Source: Xanthostigma xanthostigma (taxonomy: Eukaryota; Arthropoda; Insecta; Raphidioptera; Raphidiidae). From it: 64,000 nucleotides of DNA. Numbering within the stretch: the first letter of the stretch is position 1; each line of letters opens with the position of its first letter. A program made the position numbers and the translations under genes. Of the stretch, positions 1 through 11,323 are shown in pieces. The stretch is taken from positions 51,347,665 to 51,411,664 of the forward strand of contig OY754468.1 in assembly GCA_963575645.1 (NCBI GenBank), given 5' to 3'. The notes under the pieces are model-generated. The model saw only the letters and a list, made by a program, of their open reading frames with translations. It ran no database searches and was not told where the DNA came from.

Positions 1-358
1 TCAAGCTTATTTTAAAAAAATATTTTTTACTTTTTAGTTCGATATAAAGCGTGTTTTTTAGTTTTTTTTTAAACTATATTTATTTTCCACTTTTTAGTTC
101 GATTTATAGTCAAAAATTTGCCGAAAAAAAAACAATTTTTTTTTCGGCGTGGACGGGATTAGAACCCACGACCCGTGATTCCGAGAAATGACGTCAGCAA
201 AGACCCGTGCCTTAGACCGCACGGCTAAACACTGTAGCTACATTGCTGGCATATTATACTACTGTAATAAACCACTTGCTGTAGTCCAAACGAGTTTACA
301 AACAAACATACATACATACAAACTTACAAGTGAAACTAATTATAAAGCGTGTAAAAAT
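1..358. repeat. Foldback repeat family E, copy 1 (cut by window edge), with tRNA-like segment
   Basis: Holds AT-rich sub-repeats around 'tataaagcgtgttttttag', then a tRNA-like stretch on the minus strand at about 146-242, ending in 'tataaagcgtgt'. The tRNA-like part has an A-box resembling tRNA-Leu (AGCCGTGCGGTCTAAGG) and a B-box-like GGGTTCTAATCCC. Other copies lie at 17866-18478 and 45115-45798; those show both arms around a GC-rich hairpin. This copy ends just past the DRC3 poly(A) signal. Family assignment rests on the shared sequence; the class is not known to me. Confidence 0.75.
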
Positions 359-387
359 CGCCAATCGATATTTTAATAATTTTCCGT

Positions 388-393
388 TTTATT
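388..393 (-). terminator. Poly(A) signal of DRC3
   Basis: AATAAA on the minus strand about 40 bases after the DRC3 stop codon, and the nearest canonical hexamer. The transcript probably ends near 365-380, just before repeat family E begins. Confidence 0.65.
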
Positions 394-433
394 AAAATTA
401 ATTTATAAAAATGTATATAAACAAAATAAATGA

Positions 434-3400
434 TTAGTCCATTGCGAGAGCAGCAGTAAGATCGGGATTGTCACCAACTCCAAGGAGGTTGAGATTTAGT
501 TCGTCAAATTCTTCTCTTTGTATGTCCAAAAAATGATTTATTTCCAGCACTTTAGCTCGATTTCGAGCTACTTCATCTCTGCAAATAAAAAATGTAGTAT
601 CTTAATAGTTTGCCATATTGAACATTAAATATTATTCATACTGAAATCGATATCAAATTTATACTGACATTATGAAAGAAAATATTTACTTTGCGTTTGT
701 GTTAAAACGTTCTTATGGACTAAGAGCTGGCTACGGAGAAAATGAGTACTTGGTGCAGAGCTGAAAATTTGCAGAATAATAGGAGATAGTACAAGTAAGT
801 AGGGAAAAAATTGCCAGAAGGCTAGGCGGAAGATAAAGAGCCGCCAGAAGGCGCTAATGTTGCGAAAAATCAGTGCACTTCGGGCAATTTCTATACTTAT
901 TCTGTAATTCAAAACTAGATTAGATATTATATATACACTAGCGGACCCGGCGAACTTCGTACCGCCTAACAGTATAATATATATATATATATATATCTAT
1001 ATAATTGGAACATCTATCTATCTATTTTATTTATTTTAAAATATACATGGACGTATACGTGTGTATGTCGAGCACTCCGGCTGCGCCGTCGTGCCCGGTG
1101 CAAAAGAACGAATGGGGATATTTGAATCTTGATTAACGTCTGATTAGTACTCTTCAATAAATAAATTATCGACCAATTTTTCTAACAATTATATTGACAA
1201 TATATAATTATAATTCAATAAATTTATTGAATTATAATTATATATTTTTGTCAATATAATTGTCAGAAAAACTGATCCTAATGACTCGCACAATGGTTTA
1301 TTATAAATCAATGTTTTTTTAATTTTTGACAGAATTTTTTCAAATCATACATAAGGCTGTTTATATTTTAAAACCATGGATACGAATTTAAAAAAAATTC
1401 GTGTCTTTAATAATAATTATAATCAAAGGAAGAAAAAAAATTTAAGGGTGGACTACCCCTAACATTTAGGGGGATGAAAAATAGATGTTGGCCGATTCTC
1501 ATAGATACCGGATAAGCACAAAAAATTTCATCAAAATCCGTCAAGCCGTTTCGGAGGAGTTTGGCAACGAAAACTGTGACACGAGAATTTTATATATTAG
1601 ACTAGCGGACCCGGCGAACTTCGTACCGCCTAACAGTATAATATATATATATATAGCGGCCCTGTACGTGCTTCGCTACGTATAAAGTGAAATAATAAAA
1701 CAATTTAATTGGAACATCTATCTATCTATTTTATTTATTTTAAAATATACATGGACGTATATGTGTGTATGTCGAGCACTCCGGCTGCGCCGTCGTGCCC
1801 GGTGCAAAAGAACGAATGGGGAAGGAAGAAAAAAAATTTAGGGGTGGACTACCCCTAACATTTAGGGGGATGAAAAATAGATGTTGGCGAAGTGACACCT
1901 GTAGACATCTGGCGGGGATAACTAATTAAATGACGATTGATCAGTTTTCGACCGGAGAGGAAAAATGATTAAATTACTAAAATGGCTATTAAAAAATAAG
2001 GGTTGATCGTAGAAGGGTGAAAATTGAGGATTGTATGTATTTTTGTATGTTGTATCATAAAAAAATAGAAATTAAAAATTTTGTCTAAAAAATAAAAAAA
2101 AATTTAGGGGTGGACTACCCCTAACATTTAGGGGGATGAAAAATAGATGTTGGTCGATTCTCATAGATACCGGATAAGCACAAAAAATTTCATCAAAATC
2201 GGTCAAGCCGTTTCGGAGGAGTTCGGCAACGAAAACTGTGACACGAGAATTTTATATATTAGATTATATAGTTATAAGGGCACACTGAAAATTCAAACAT
2301 GATATAATAATTACATTCGACAAATATTCAAAATTATTAATTATTATTTTTAATTAATTAAATTACGTTGTTATAACAACGTAATTTTATTAATGGAAAT
2401 ATATGACAATTAATTTTATTTCTATCGAAATGTCATTAATAATTTTGAATATTTGTCGAATGTAATTATTATATCATGTTTGAATTTTCAGTGTGCCCGT
2501 ATGACTATATAATGTATATATAATATCTAATCTAGTTTTGAATTACAGAATAAGTATAGAAATTGCCCGAAGTGCACTGATTTTTCGCAACATTAGCGCC
2601 TTCTGGCGGCTCTTTATCTTCCGCCTAGCCTTCTGGCAATTTTTTCCCTACTTACTTGTACTATCTCCTATTATTCTGCAAATTTTCAGCTCTGCACCGA
2701 GTCACCCGTTTTATCCGTAGCCAGCTCTCCTTCTATTACCTTTGAAGATTATCGACCAAATTTTTGAGCCAAGCGTTTGCTCTTGACACTAAACGATCTT
2801 CTCTTTCATCGATGACTAGAAGATGCATATCGTGTGAAGCACTTAGTGCGTTGATTAGAGTTTCCTTGTCGACCATTATCTACAATTGTATATGTTTTTA
2901 ATTTTAAGCTATCGCGTCCTTAATCTGTTTTTGAAATAAAAAAAAAATCAGTAAGATTATGTGACGAATCGTTACCTTTTCAAGTTTTTCCGGCATAACG
3001 AATTCTTTCGTCAGTGAACTAACTGTTAAATATCGACACGAGCATTCCATCATTTGTTCGAAATGAGTATTTTCGAAAGTACGACCCAGCGTAAAGAAAC
3101 CCTGAGCTTGCTCTATAAACGCATTTACCATATCGGTCATACTAAGTTCAAACACAGAGTTTACTTCCTACAAGAATTGTTTTGTTTCAGTGACAGATTC
3201 AATTGTTTTACAAAACAAAAGAAACCTGAACTGATACAATGTGTCTCTTGCTTCAATAAGAATTATAGTGATGTGCCGGATCGTTAAAAATGTATATCCG
3301 CGGATACGGATCTGAATACGGATATTTGGTTTCAAGATCCGCGGATACGGATCTTAACTTTCTTAGAGTACGCGGCGGTAAATATTGCACATCGATCTTT

Positions 3401-6400
3401 GGAAAGAGACTATCTGTTATGGGAAAAAGTTATTGACCTCTTTAAGAGTTAACTCTCATAACAGATTGTCTCTTTCCAAAGATCGATGTGCAATATCTCA
3501 TTATAAAGATAGTTTTTTAGTACCTTTGAGCTATGTACTATTGGTATGGTACTCACTACGATAAATGTTTGCAATATAAAGGTGCCAAATACGATTAAAA
3601 AAAAAAACTAATCTGAATGGAATTTAACAGTTTTTCATTATTACCTAATCACCATTATATATAAAATTTCATCTATGATTTGAAAATTGATAAGGTAAAA
3701 GATCCGCCAAAAACTAACGGATACGGATCTTTCTTCTCCCTCGGATATCCGCGGATACGGATATCCGGCACATCACTAATAAGAATTAAGTTTTACTAAA
3801 TTTCACCTCGACTTGTTCGAACAGAAGTAATTCAAAGCCCATCAAGTTTTTCCAAGAAGTTTGAATGAGGTCATTAAAGTCATCAGCAAGTGTTTGAATG
3901 TTATTGATGTAATTTGCCATAAATACTTCATCGCTTGTATCTGCATCGTCGAGCTGAGCTTGTAATCGACGTACTTGAGAAAATATTAACGCTTTCTTTT
4001 CCAAAAACTCATCTATTTTTCTGGAATGACCACAAAGATTATTCCGCGTCTTTCACGATTAATTGATACAACTTATCGTTTTAAATAAATTGACATACGC
4101 AAGTTTTGACGTGATAACGTCTTATAAATTGATGAAACACCGGCTGCACACACGAAAAAGTGTAACGTTCCGCCTGAGCCTGAGAGTGCAAGCGAGAGCG
4201 CGATATAAGCGATAGAGAGGCACGATCGGCCCAAGCGTCGGCTTGTACGCATTTCTCTCTCTTCTCGCGTGACGTCAGAGAGTTCATCAAACTATTTGAC
4301 GTTTGTTCTGACAAAGTGTGCGTTCAACATTTTTTTCGGCTGTTCCAGCGAAAGCTGCATCTGACAGATGGCCAGATAAATTATACGGTTTGTTAACAAA
4401 TATATAATATATATACATTCTTTTAAATGTCTTTTATAATTGCTTAAAAATATGTATTTTGCTTTGGTTGATCAAATTATTAGTCGGTAAAAATATAGTT
4501 TGACAGCTACTAAAATTTAGGTTATGTATTATTAAAACATATGATATTCGAGCGGAATACGTTATCACGTAAAACTATCGTCCGTAAACCGACTTTACAG
4601 ACAACCAATTTTTTTAAATAATAGCTGTTCCAGCCTCTCTGCGAACGGTAACGGAATCGTCACAGTCATGCGCAGTAGCTAAAACTAAACAATTGATTGT
4701 GGAATACGTTTTAGCTACTGCGCATGACTGTGACGATTCCGTTACCGTTCGGGTGGAACAGACCTAATTTTAATTCTTACAGTTGACTTTTTTTTTGACT
4801 TTCTCCCTTAGCACCTCCGACACAATGAAAAAATTGAGCGACCTCTGCTTTGCGCTGTTGAAACATAACTTGTCCGATTTCGAACAAATCTCGGGTCATT
4901 TTATTGAATCCAGTCTTGTATTCTTCAAAATATTCTTCCACTTCGGTTCCGATTGCTAGAAGCAATTTCCCGTCTGTATCTTTCTCAAATAAACTTTCAA
5001 ACAATGCAGGACCTCCGAGGTACTCGACAAAACTTTCAGAATGTAATTGCTCTTCAGCAGCGTCCGCTGCTATTTTCGCTTGAATAGCACGCTGATCGGC
5101 TTCCGATTCTAACAGCTTGACCAGCTCCTGTTCAAAAACATTTTTTTTAATAGTTGATCTGCCTCGAAAATATTGCTACTGTTTATTATATTATACTGGC
5201 GGCCCTGTACGTGCTTCGCTACGTATAAAGTGAAATAATAAAACAATTTAATTGGAACATCTATCTATCTATCCATCTATTTTATTAATTGCTAGCTATT
5301 TTAAAATATACATGGGCGTATATGTGTGTATATCGAGCACTCCGGCTGCGCCGTCGTGCTTGAAAAAAAAAGCGTAAAGTATTCGTGGATAACTGGTCTT
5401 TAAAACACTTGCTCTATTTCGAGGGTTCACTCCGGCTGTGCCATCGTGCTCGAAAAAAAAGCATTTGTTTTAAACGATATTCAGTTTTTTTACATCCTCG
5501 ATCTAGATATATGGTTGTTTAGTTTTCTTAAATAAGGATTCTTAAATTTTCTCTTTTTCCGCGCAATTTTTTAAATTTTTTCTGTCATAAGAACCTTCTC
5601 CTGACAATAACAAACACAACAAAAAAAATATTGAAATCGGTCCAGCCGTTCACGCGTGATGGCGTGACCAAGGGATATAGGGATTCATTTTTATATATAT
5701 AGATTATACAAGAGTGACCTGTGCGAATTATTCGCACTAAATAAGTGTAATAATTATCACTTTACAAAATTATTTTTTAAATATGATTGCAGGTATTCAA
5801 TTCGTTTCTAATTTTGCACACTGCTTATAACGTTCTTCTTTTTGTTGTATTACAATATGAAGCTCAGATGACAGATCGAAGAAATATTTTACTAAAATTG
5901 TCATATAGAGGCGCAAGTAGCAAAAGCGTTGAGCTAAGCCGTCAGATGGCATCATGCAGCATTGCTGTGACGTTGTTCAGCGTTGCTCGCTGTTTCAAAA
6001 TTAAAGCCGCCAGATGGCAGTATGCAGTATTGTGTCTGTTGTATTACAATATGAAGGTCAGATGACAGATCGAAGTGTTGACGTTGTTTCAAAATTAAAG
6101 CCGTCAGATGGCAGACGTTGTTCAGCGTTGCTGTATTTTAATCAATTTACAAAAACAAAAGCAATAATAAATTTTTTAGTTGTAGATGTCAGTAGAGCAA
6201 GCAATTATCTGTAAAATGATGTATAATTTATGTGGAGAAATTGTGTGGTTTTTTCTAAAAAGGGAGGCAAACATCTTAGGCATTCTTACGTCTGTATTAC
6301 AACTGGTCTAACATAGCTATGCGAGTGAATCGTGTAAATACAATGCAAAAATTTATCGGTTATTTTGTCTTGGACTCGAAACACACTGATGCTGACGCTA

Positions 6401-7522
6401 GGTGAATGTTGTCAGTCACAATCTGCTGCACATATAAGACTCACGCACATAGAAATGTAGACAAGCGTTATTAATTTACTTTATAATATTTTTCGCTCGC
6501 TGCTTCGCGATCTTCCTGTAAGATCATGCGATATTCGTAGTACGTCAGATGCGGTAAAAAAGCTGCTATGTATGAATAAATATCAATTTGTTCGCAGCAT
6601 GGGTTTCCGGAGAAATTTAGAGAACATAATTTCTCAAATTGCCGGAAATAAAGTACCTACAAAAACAAATTGTTTCGAAATTAATAATACAAAAAACCCT
6701 TTGCACTCCGGGAGTGCCTGCAAAAGTGAAAACTTGAATATTAACGTCTTACGAATTTTCGATCAAAATGGTTTGTATCATAGATTGCATTTTTATGTAC
6801 GATATTTCAACGCTAGATGTCTAACGTTGTATAAAAAGTATCTGGCAATTAGTATCACTTAGAGAGTCTCACCCAGTTCTTACTTGTCCTGACGCGAGTT
6901 TAACATTTTTTACCCATTACAAAAAAAGTGTACAACGCCGCTAAAGAAGTTTTCACTTCAAAAAAAGTTCTGCACAGTTCATAGCAAAACAATCTTACAT
7001 TACTTATATCTTCAATGCAATTATTTCCAATACTGAAAATCACAAGATTTTTTAACGTGTCGAGATTCTTAATTTCTTTGATTGAATTTTCAAAGAGAGT
7101 TAAAATCTCTAAATTGACTAACTCGTCTAAACCGCTTATTTCTTCAATTTTGTTAAAAGATAAATCCAGTTCACGCAATTCCACCAATGCGTCTAAATTT
7201 TCGATCTTTTCAATTATATTGTTACTTAAATTCAATTTAGTAAGTCCGGTTAGCATCCATAAGTGATCAATTTTTAAAATATCTGAAATAGGAATAATAT
7301 TTCTTAGCTTTTTGATGACATTTTTATCGAGTTAAATATTATAAACAATTAATTACTTAGAAATTCAAGTCTTATACAGAGAAGTTCATCCAATGGTATT
7401 CCTTCTTCTCGAGCTAAACGCCCCGCTTCTCCTTGTGGTCCTTGTTCCTCAATCATTTTTGCAAGCAGTGCATTGTCTATAACTCCGATTTCCAATTCTT
7501 CGTGAACTATCTTGTTTTCCAT
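434..7522 (-). CDS. DRC3: Dynein regulatory complex subunit 3 (LRRC48), complete, eight exons
   Basis: Structural subunit of the nexin-dynein regulatory complex on axonemal doublets, needed for normal flagellar beat; in insects mainly expected in sperm and ciliated sensory neurons. Exons on the minus strand: 7522-7357, 7282-6999, 6656-6480, 5127-4781, 4020-3807, 3167-2976, 2879-2740, 578-434. All junctions are GT/AG and the frame holds throughout (1665 bases, 554 residues; the human protein is 523). The N-terminus (GVIDNALLAKMIEEQGPQGE) matches human DRC3 GVIDDDML..EQGPQ. Exons 2-3 carry leucine-rich repeats (LTKLNLSNNIIEKIENL, LRELDLSFNKIEEI) and the cap (LNFSGNPCCE...LPHLTYYEY). The rest is helical/coiled coil and includes the family motif ALSASHDMHLLVIDEREDRL. 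I chose the Met at 7522 because it aligns with relatives; an in-frame Met at 7564 is an alternative. Long introns carry mobile elements. Confidence 0.95.
947..2264 (+). repeat. Two head-to-tail copies of a LINE 3' tail
   Basis: Units at about 947-1600 and 1601-2264 each begin ACTAGCGGACCCGGCGAACT or a close relative and end in a conserved stretch (TCAAGCCGTTTCGGAGGAG, then GACACGAGAATTTTATATATTAGA). Such 3' tails, ending in a short A/T repeat, are typical of insect RTE/CR1-type non-LTR retrotransposons. There is no reverse transcriptase here. The first unit has an AT-rich palindrome inserted at about 1126-1280. Confidence 0.6.
2272..2503. repeat. AT-rich palindromic element I, copy 1
   Basis: Near-perfect inverted repeat: TATAAGGGCACACTGAAAAT at the left, its complement at the right, with a nested TTACGTTGTTATAACAACGTAA core. 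The same element lies at 52781-53040 in the second H composite, in the same position relative to the right arm. Confidence 0.75.
3266..3778. mobile_element. Non-autonomous hAT-type element, family C, copy 1
   Basis: Terminal inverted repeats TAGTGATGTGCCGGAT / ATCCGGCACATCACTA. A direct repeat ATAAGAATTA flanks it (3256-3265 and 3779-3788); eight of these bases fit a hAT duplication, and the other two may be an end slip. An internal hairpin at about 3388-3493 pairs GCACATCGATCTTTGGAAAG with its complement. It sits in DRC3 intron 5. Copy 2 at 11324-11820 has a clean 8-base duplication. No transposase. Confidence 0.85.
4103..4612 (+). repeat. Interspersed repeat family B, near full-length copy
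   Basis: Begins TTTTGACGTGATAACGTC and ends CGTAAACCGACTTTACAGAC. The 12-mer ACGTGATAACGT occurs in inverse near the two ends, so a DNA-element origin is likely, but I cannot name the superfamily. At least seven copies are in the window (also 8349, 24521, 31139, 37812 and 49879 regions). This copy is in DRC3 intron 4. Confidence 0.7.
4625..4761. repeat. Palindromic MITE in DRC3 intron 4
   Basis: A 137-base foldback: CTGTTCCA...GTAACGGAATCGTCACAGTC on the left is matched in inverse on the right, around a short AT-rich loop. It ends about 20 bases from the DRC3 exon 4 donor. Confidence 0.8.
5195..5704 (+). repeat. LINE 3'-tail repeat, family G, copy 1
   Basis: Starts GGCCCTGTACGTGCTTCGCT, has (CTAT)n in the middle and ends TTTTATATATATAGATTA after AATCGGTCCAGCCGTTCACG, typical of an insect LINE 3' end. 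A second copy is at 34337-34920. It lies in DRC3 intron 3. Confidence 0.6.
5709..6280 (-). mobile_element. Non-autonomous Helitron family 1, copy 1
   Basis: In its own orientation the 3' end is a hairpin (GTGCGAATAATTCGCAC), then about ten bases, then CTTG (CTAG in the other copies), followed by host T. Its 5' end is eroded here. Other copies: 28276, 39503, 43129, 53459 and 59625. An open frame of about 92 codons appears in the opposite sense but has no ATG and reflects high copy identity only. It sits in DRC3 intron 3. Confidence 0.8.
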
Positions 7523-7854
7523 TTTTTCCCTTGAAGTTTTGCTTATAAATATGTAAAATGTCAAAAAGAATATTGATTGTTTTCATCGTATCTATGTCAA
7601 CGTTATTTATCAATCCTTATGATAATTTTAAAAATATTCGAAAAGGCGGCAAAAATGACATTCTAAAAAATGACATCCATTTTAAAAATAGAAAGATACA
7701 TTTGTTATAAAACGTATAGAAAATTGATTATCATTTTTAATCATGATGAATACTTTACACAATATGCTTTAAATATATTTCAACCAAACATTTTAAAAAA
7801 AGTATTTTTTATTTTATAGGTTATGGTCATTTCTATTATGTCAATGGTTTAGAC

Positions 7855-8585
7855 CAGTGATTCCCAAAGTGGTCTATATCAACGCCCAGGGGTCGACGAC
7901 AACTTGCATGTCAGCGGGAAAAAATTGGGGGTCTATGAAATTAAAATGGGGGTCAACGATAGTGAATCTCCTAACAAAAAAAGAAACAAACTGGACATCG
8001 TTAGCCGAAGAGATTTACGATAAATCTAACTAAATTGATGCCAAATGTTGAAAATTTATTATTAAAGCATCAGGTTCATCCTTCACAGCATTTATTTTTT
8101 GCTTACTTATTTTATGTAACAGAAAGTAAATTTTAATTTGATTCGTTTAATTTGAATCTAATTAATAAATGTATAAAACTAAACATTTCACTACCGTTAT
8201 AAATTTAAATCGTTCAAAGTGAGTAGCACTATACCGGTTGTCAAAAATACATTTGAAATTAATGAATTTGCAAAAAATCAATATCAGATAAGCAAGGGGT
8301 CTACCCAAAATCGAAAAACATGGCAAGTGGTCTACAAGACAAAACATATTGGTTGTCTGTAAAGTCGGTTTACGGACGATAGTTTTACGTGATAACGTAT
8401 TCCGCTCGAATATCATATTTAATAATAAATAACCTAAATTTTAGTAGCTGTCAAACTTGGGCCGATCGTGCATCTCTATCGCTTATATCGCGCTCTCGCT
8501 TGCGGAACGTTACTCTTTTTCGTGTGTGCTGGCGGTGTTTCATCAATTTATGACGTTATCACGTCAAAACGTTTGGGAGCCTCTG
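7855..8585. mobile_element. Non-autonomous hAT element with 8-base target duplication
   Basis: Ends CAGTGATTCCCAAAGTGG and CAAAACGTTTGGGAGCCTCTG, typical of hAT. The flanks GTTTAGAC (7847-7854 and 8586-8593) are an exact duplication. A family B copy is nested inside (8349-8570). The element lies in the 1.35 kb gap between DRC3 and the small gene that starts at 8874. No intact transposase was seen. Confidence 0.85.
8349..8570 (-). repeat. Family B repeat nested in the hAT element
   Basis: Runs from TTGGTTGTCTGTAAAGTCGG to ACGTTATCACGTCAAAAC. It is inverted relative to the 4103 copy and internally shortened. Its presence inside the hAT element shows that it inserted later. Confidence 0.75.
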
Positions 8586-8873
8586 GTTTAGACCCATAAA
8601 CTTGTATTTTTCTGATCCATAGATTAGATATATATATATCTATGACCCATAGACGATGAAATAAATAGTTTGTTTTTTTCTTGTGATTGGTATTAGCAAA
8701 AAAAAAAAACCCGCTTCATTCATAACGTTCATAACTTCTCAAACAACTTTATTACATGAAGTTTTAACGGCTTTTAAGATTAACTCTGATCAGTGTTTAT
8801 TGTTTTTGGAGAGCAGTAATTATTTTACAAACGTAATTTTCTGTACAGTTATAAAGAATATTATAATATAATC

Positions 8874-9584
8874 ATGAGTCACGTGTTTGACTTCTTACAT
8901 ATCAAGTCTGCACCGACGAATGTGGAATCTAGCGAAAATTCACATATAACGACGTTTCAACCTATTAAACGTAAGTATAAAATATAACTTAGTTTAACGT
9001 CTGTGTGAAAGAGTAAGTATAAAATGTTGTATAAAATGTTAAGAGTTAACTAATTTTTAATTATTTTTGTAGCAGGTGCAAACAAATCTAAAAATACTGG
9101 ATTAAAAGTTCGACAACCATTCGCTGAAAGAGGTCCACTTACTCCCGTAAAGACAAACGTTCAAACAAATAACACAAGTTCGAAACATTCCAGATCTGTC
9201 TTACGGGAAACACCTATATTAAAAAAGACACCGAAAAGGGATATTATTCCATTTGAAGATTTTGGAGATATATTTCATGATTCTTTTCACAATTGTCATG
9301 AACAAAAAAACTCTCAGTATGATGATTTCGAACACATTTTCCCAAAGAAGAATCGTGTGGATAAAAATGCAATAGTAGGAATATTGAAGTCTGTTTTACC
9401 ATCTCAACCAAAATTCAGAAAGCCAGAGCCGATAGTTATTTCAGAAATGGATATTCCAGAATATCCAGACCATCCCTTTATATCTAAAAATGTTGATTGG
9501 GAAAATATCGACGATGATCTTCCAAACGTCCCGATTCCAACTATCGACGATGACGATTTTATTTTCGAAGCAGCTATTAACTAA
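8874..9584 (+). CDS. Small two-exon protein, possible securin-like separase inhibitor
   Basis: Exon 1 is 8874-8970 (MSHVFDFLHIKSAP...). Exon 2 starts at 9073 or 9076 (tandem TAGCAG acceptor) and ends at the stop 9582-9584, giving 202 or 201 residues. The N-terminal half is basic and Ser/Thr-rich, with PFAERGPLTPVKTN (a destruction-box-like RxxL) and RSVLRETP (a second RxxL). The middle has two short DFGDIF / DFEHIFP motifs, and the C-terminus is acidic (IDDDLPNVPIPTIDDDDFIF). There is no recognised domain, signal peptide or membrane segment. Basic N-terminus with destruction box plus acidic C-terminus and about 200 residues resembles securin/Pimples, which evolve fast; this is inference. It could instead be another APC/C substrate. 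A poly(A) hexamer follows at 9725. Reality as a gene is well supported by splicing and frame; function is not. Confidence 0.7.
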
Positions 9585-9899
9585 GAACAATTTAAGTGTT
9601 GTATTTCTGTTGATATATTTTTCGTACAAACAAAATTTATTTTGTGCTACTATTTTGAAATGTAATTTTATTTTTTATTACTTCTGTTAGCTGTCAAATT
9701 GCCTTACGCCGATCAAAACATTAGAATAAATGTGATTCAGGTAAAAAAAGAATTAAATTATAATTACTTCCTATAAGTGTATTTATTAATTAAAATGTAT
9801 TATTTACTGTTTAAATAAACGTATTTTTTCAAATAATAATTCGTATTTATTCAAAATTAAATTGATACCCCCTCCAATGTTGTATTTTGGTTCGACTAA

Positions 9900-10290
9900 A
9901 GGCCATTGCACACGAGGCTTATAGATTTGCCTACTAGTTTTCTTGATTGCTGTTAAGTGCTCGCTTCACAGGAGACTATTTTTCAAGTTTGTTTTGTGGA
10001 TAGATCTGGTGCGCGCGCACTGACAGAATATAAACAAAACGTGTCTGTTGTCTGGCAGAATGATCCTATGTGGGCGTTTGTCAAGTAGCCACGTGAAGAT
10101 AATGCTTCCTGATTGGTTCTTGCTCATACCTAGCCGCAAATCTAGCAGGGAAAATAGCCCCTGTTCTAACTTTAAAACGTATCTTCTGAGCTAGCAAGGC
10201 AGCCCGCAGTGATGTCATTTCCAGCTTCGTACCCAGCCTACCGGCTAGCAGAACTCCTAGCAGCGTTTCTAGCCTCGTGTGCAGCGGCCT
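9900..10290. mobile_element. MITE with TAA flanks, PIF/Harbinger-like
   Basis: Ends AGGCCATTGCACACGAGGCT and AGCCTCGTGTGCAGCGGCCT are inverted repeats with one indel-free mismatch cluster. TAA sits directly outside each end (897-899 and 10291-10293), as expected for a TWA target duplication. 391 bases, no coding content. The superfamily call rests on the three-base duplication. Confidence 0.7.
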
Positions 10291-10369
10291 TAAGAATGGT
10301 TGATCGAGCCAACGGACACCAAATTATGTAAGTGGTCAGCCAATACGGGATTAAATATTAATTTACTGG

Positions 10370-11063
10370 CTTTAAAGAATAGCTTCAGTTGCTACATTGT
10401 TGAAACACCCATTGTTACATGTCTATATTAGAAAAATTTATTTCTCAAACAATGTCACCATCGGGATACGAACCCCGAATCTTTCCACTATCGCGGCGGA
10501 CTGAGTTACATTACTCCACAGTGACACAGTAAGGTCAATTCATCATTCTAATATATTATAGCCATTTGTAAATGTATATTTCACATCATGCGAGAGCTAA
10601 TTTTTATCTTAGATGACGTCAGATATGAACCTTCACAGAAGTGAGAGCTGTGGGTGAATCAACGATGAAAGTTGTTTTCTTATATTAATCTGATTCCTAA
10701 ATCAAGACAATTTCTATTTCATTAGGAAAGATAACAGCTCTCACTTCTGTGAAGGTTCATATCTGACGTTATCTAAGATAAAAATTAGCTCTCGCATGAT
10801 GTGAAATATACAGTTACAAATGGCTATAATATATTAGAATGATGAATTGACCTTACTGTGTCACTGTGGAGTAATGTAACTCAGTCCGCCGCGATAGTGG
10901 AAAGATTCGGGGTTCGTATCCCGATGGTGACATTGTTTGAGAAATAAATTTTTCTAATATAGACATGTAACAATGGGTGTTTCAACAATGTAGCAACAGA
11001 AGCTATTCTTTAAAGTTATTAAATAGTATTACGCACTATACTGTATTAAAATTCACATTTGTT
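10370..11063. repeat. Inverted dimer of a tRNA-like sequence (foldback D) with 14-base flanking direct repeats
   Basis: Arms of about 290 bases (from 10370 and back from 11016) are inverse copies around a short spacer near 10680-10735. Each arm has a tRNA-like segment (about 10448-10522 and 10853-10928). On the right arm, read on the plus strand, GTCACTG can pair with TGGTGAC as an acceptor stem, and GGGGTTCGTATCCCG resembles a B box. TATTAATTTACTGG occurs directly at 10356-10369 and 11063-11076, so the insertion unit may run to 11062. The direct repeats suggest retroposition of a dimer. Confidence 0.75.
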
Positions 11064-11323
11064 ATTAATTTACTGGGTTCAATCAAATCAATTATATAAT
11101 GAAGAAAATAAAATATTTTATTTACAATAGATCATAATATACATGTTATAATGGGCATGGGTGACCAATGAAAAATAAATTATATCAACGCATTAATATA
11201 ATGTTTGTTCTGCTGATGTGCATTTAGGATTAAATTGACAAGCTATCGATGATAACGCACTATGTACAGTGTTTCATGAACGAATTTGTTGGAATTTATC
11301 GATAATCGGAATGTACTCATAAC

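Larger units (their letters stand above)
717..2733. mobile_element. Composite element H, copy 1, with about 210-base terminal inverted repeats
   Basis: The left arm (about 717-920) is repeated in inverse at about 2528-2733, including AGAGCTGGCTACGGA at the outer edge. Between the arms lie two LINE-tail units and an AT-rich palindrome. The element fills nearly all of DRC3 intron 7 (579-2739), and its right edge is within about 10 bases of the exon 7 donor. A second composite with the same arms and the same palindrome is at 51565-53266. Probably a foldback-type DNA element that has taken in other repeats. Confidence 0.7.

Noticed and set aside
5787-6065. Open frame of about 92 codons seen at 5787, 28354, 43197 and 59703 with nearly the same protein
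   Set aside because: It lies in reverse of the Helitron sense, starts at TTG not ATG, and is broken in the other copies. Identity reflects recent copies, not selection.
7015-7266. 83-codon plus-strand frame
   Set aside because: Shadow of the leucine-rich repeat exon of DRC3.
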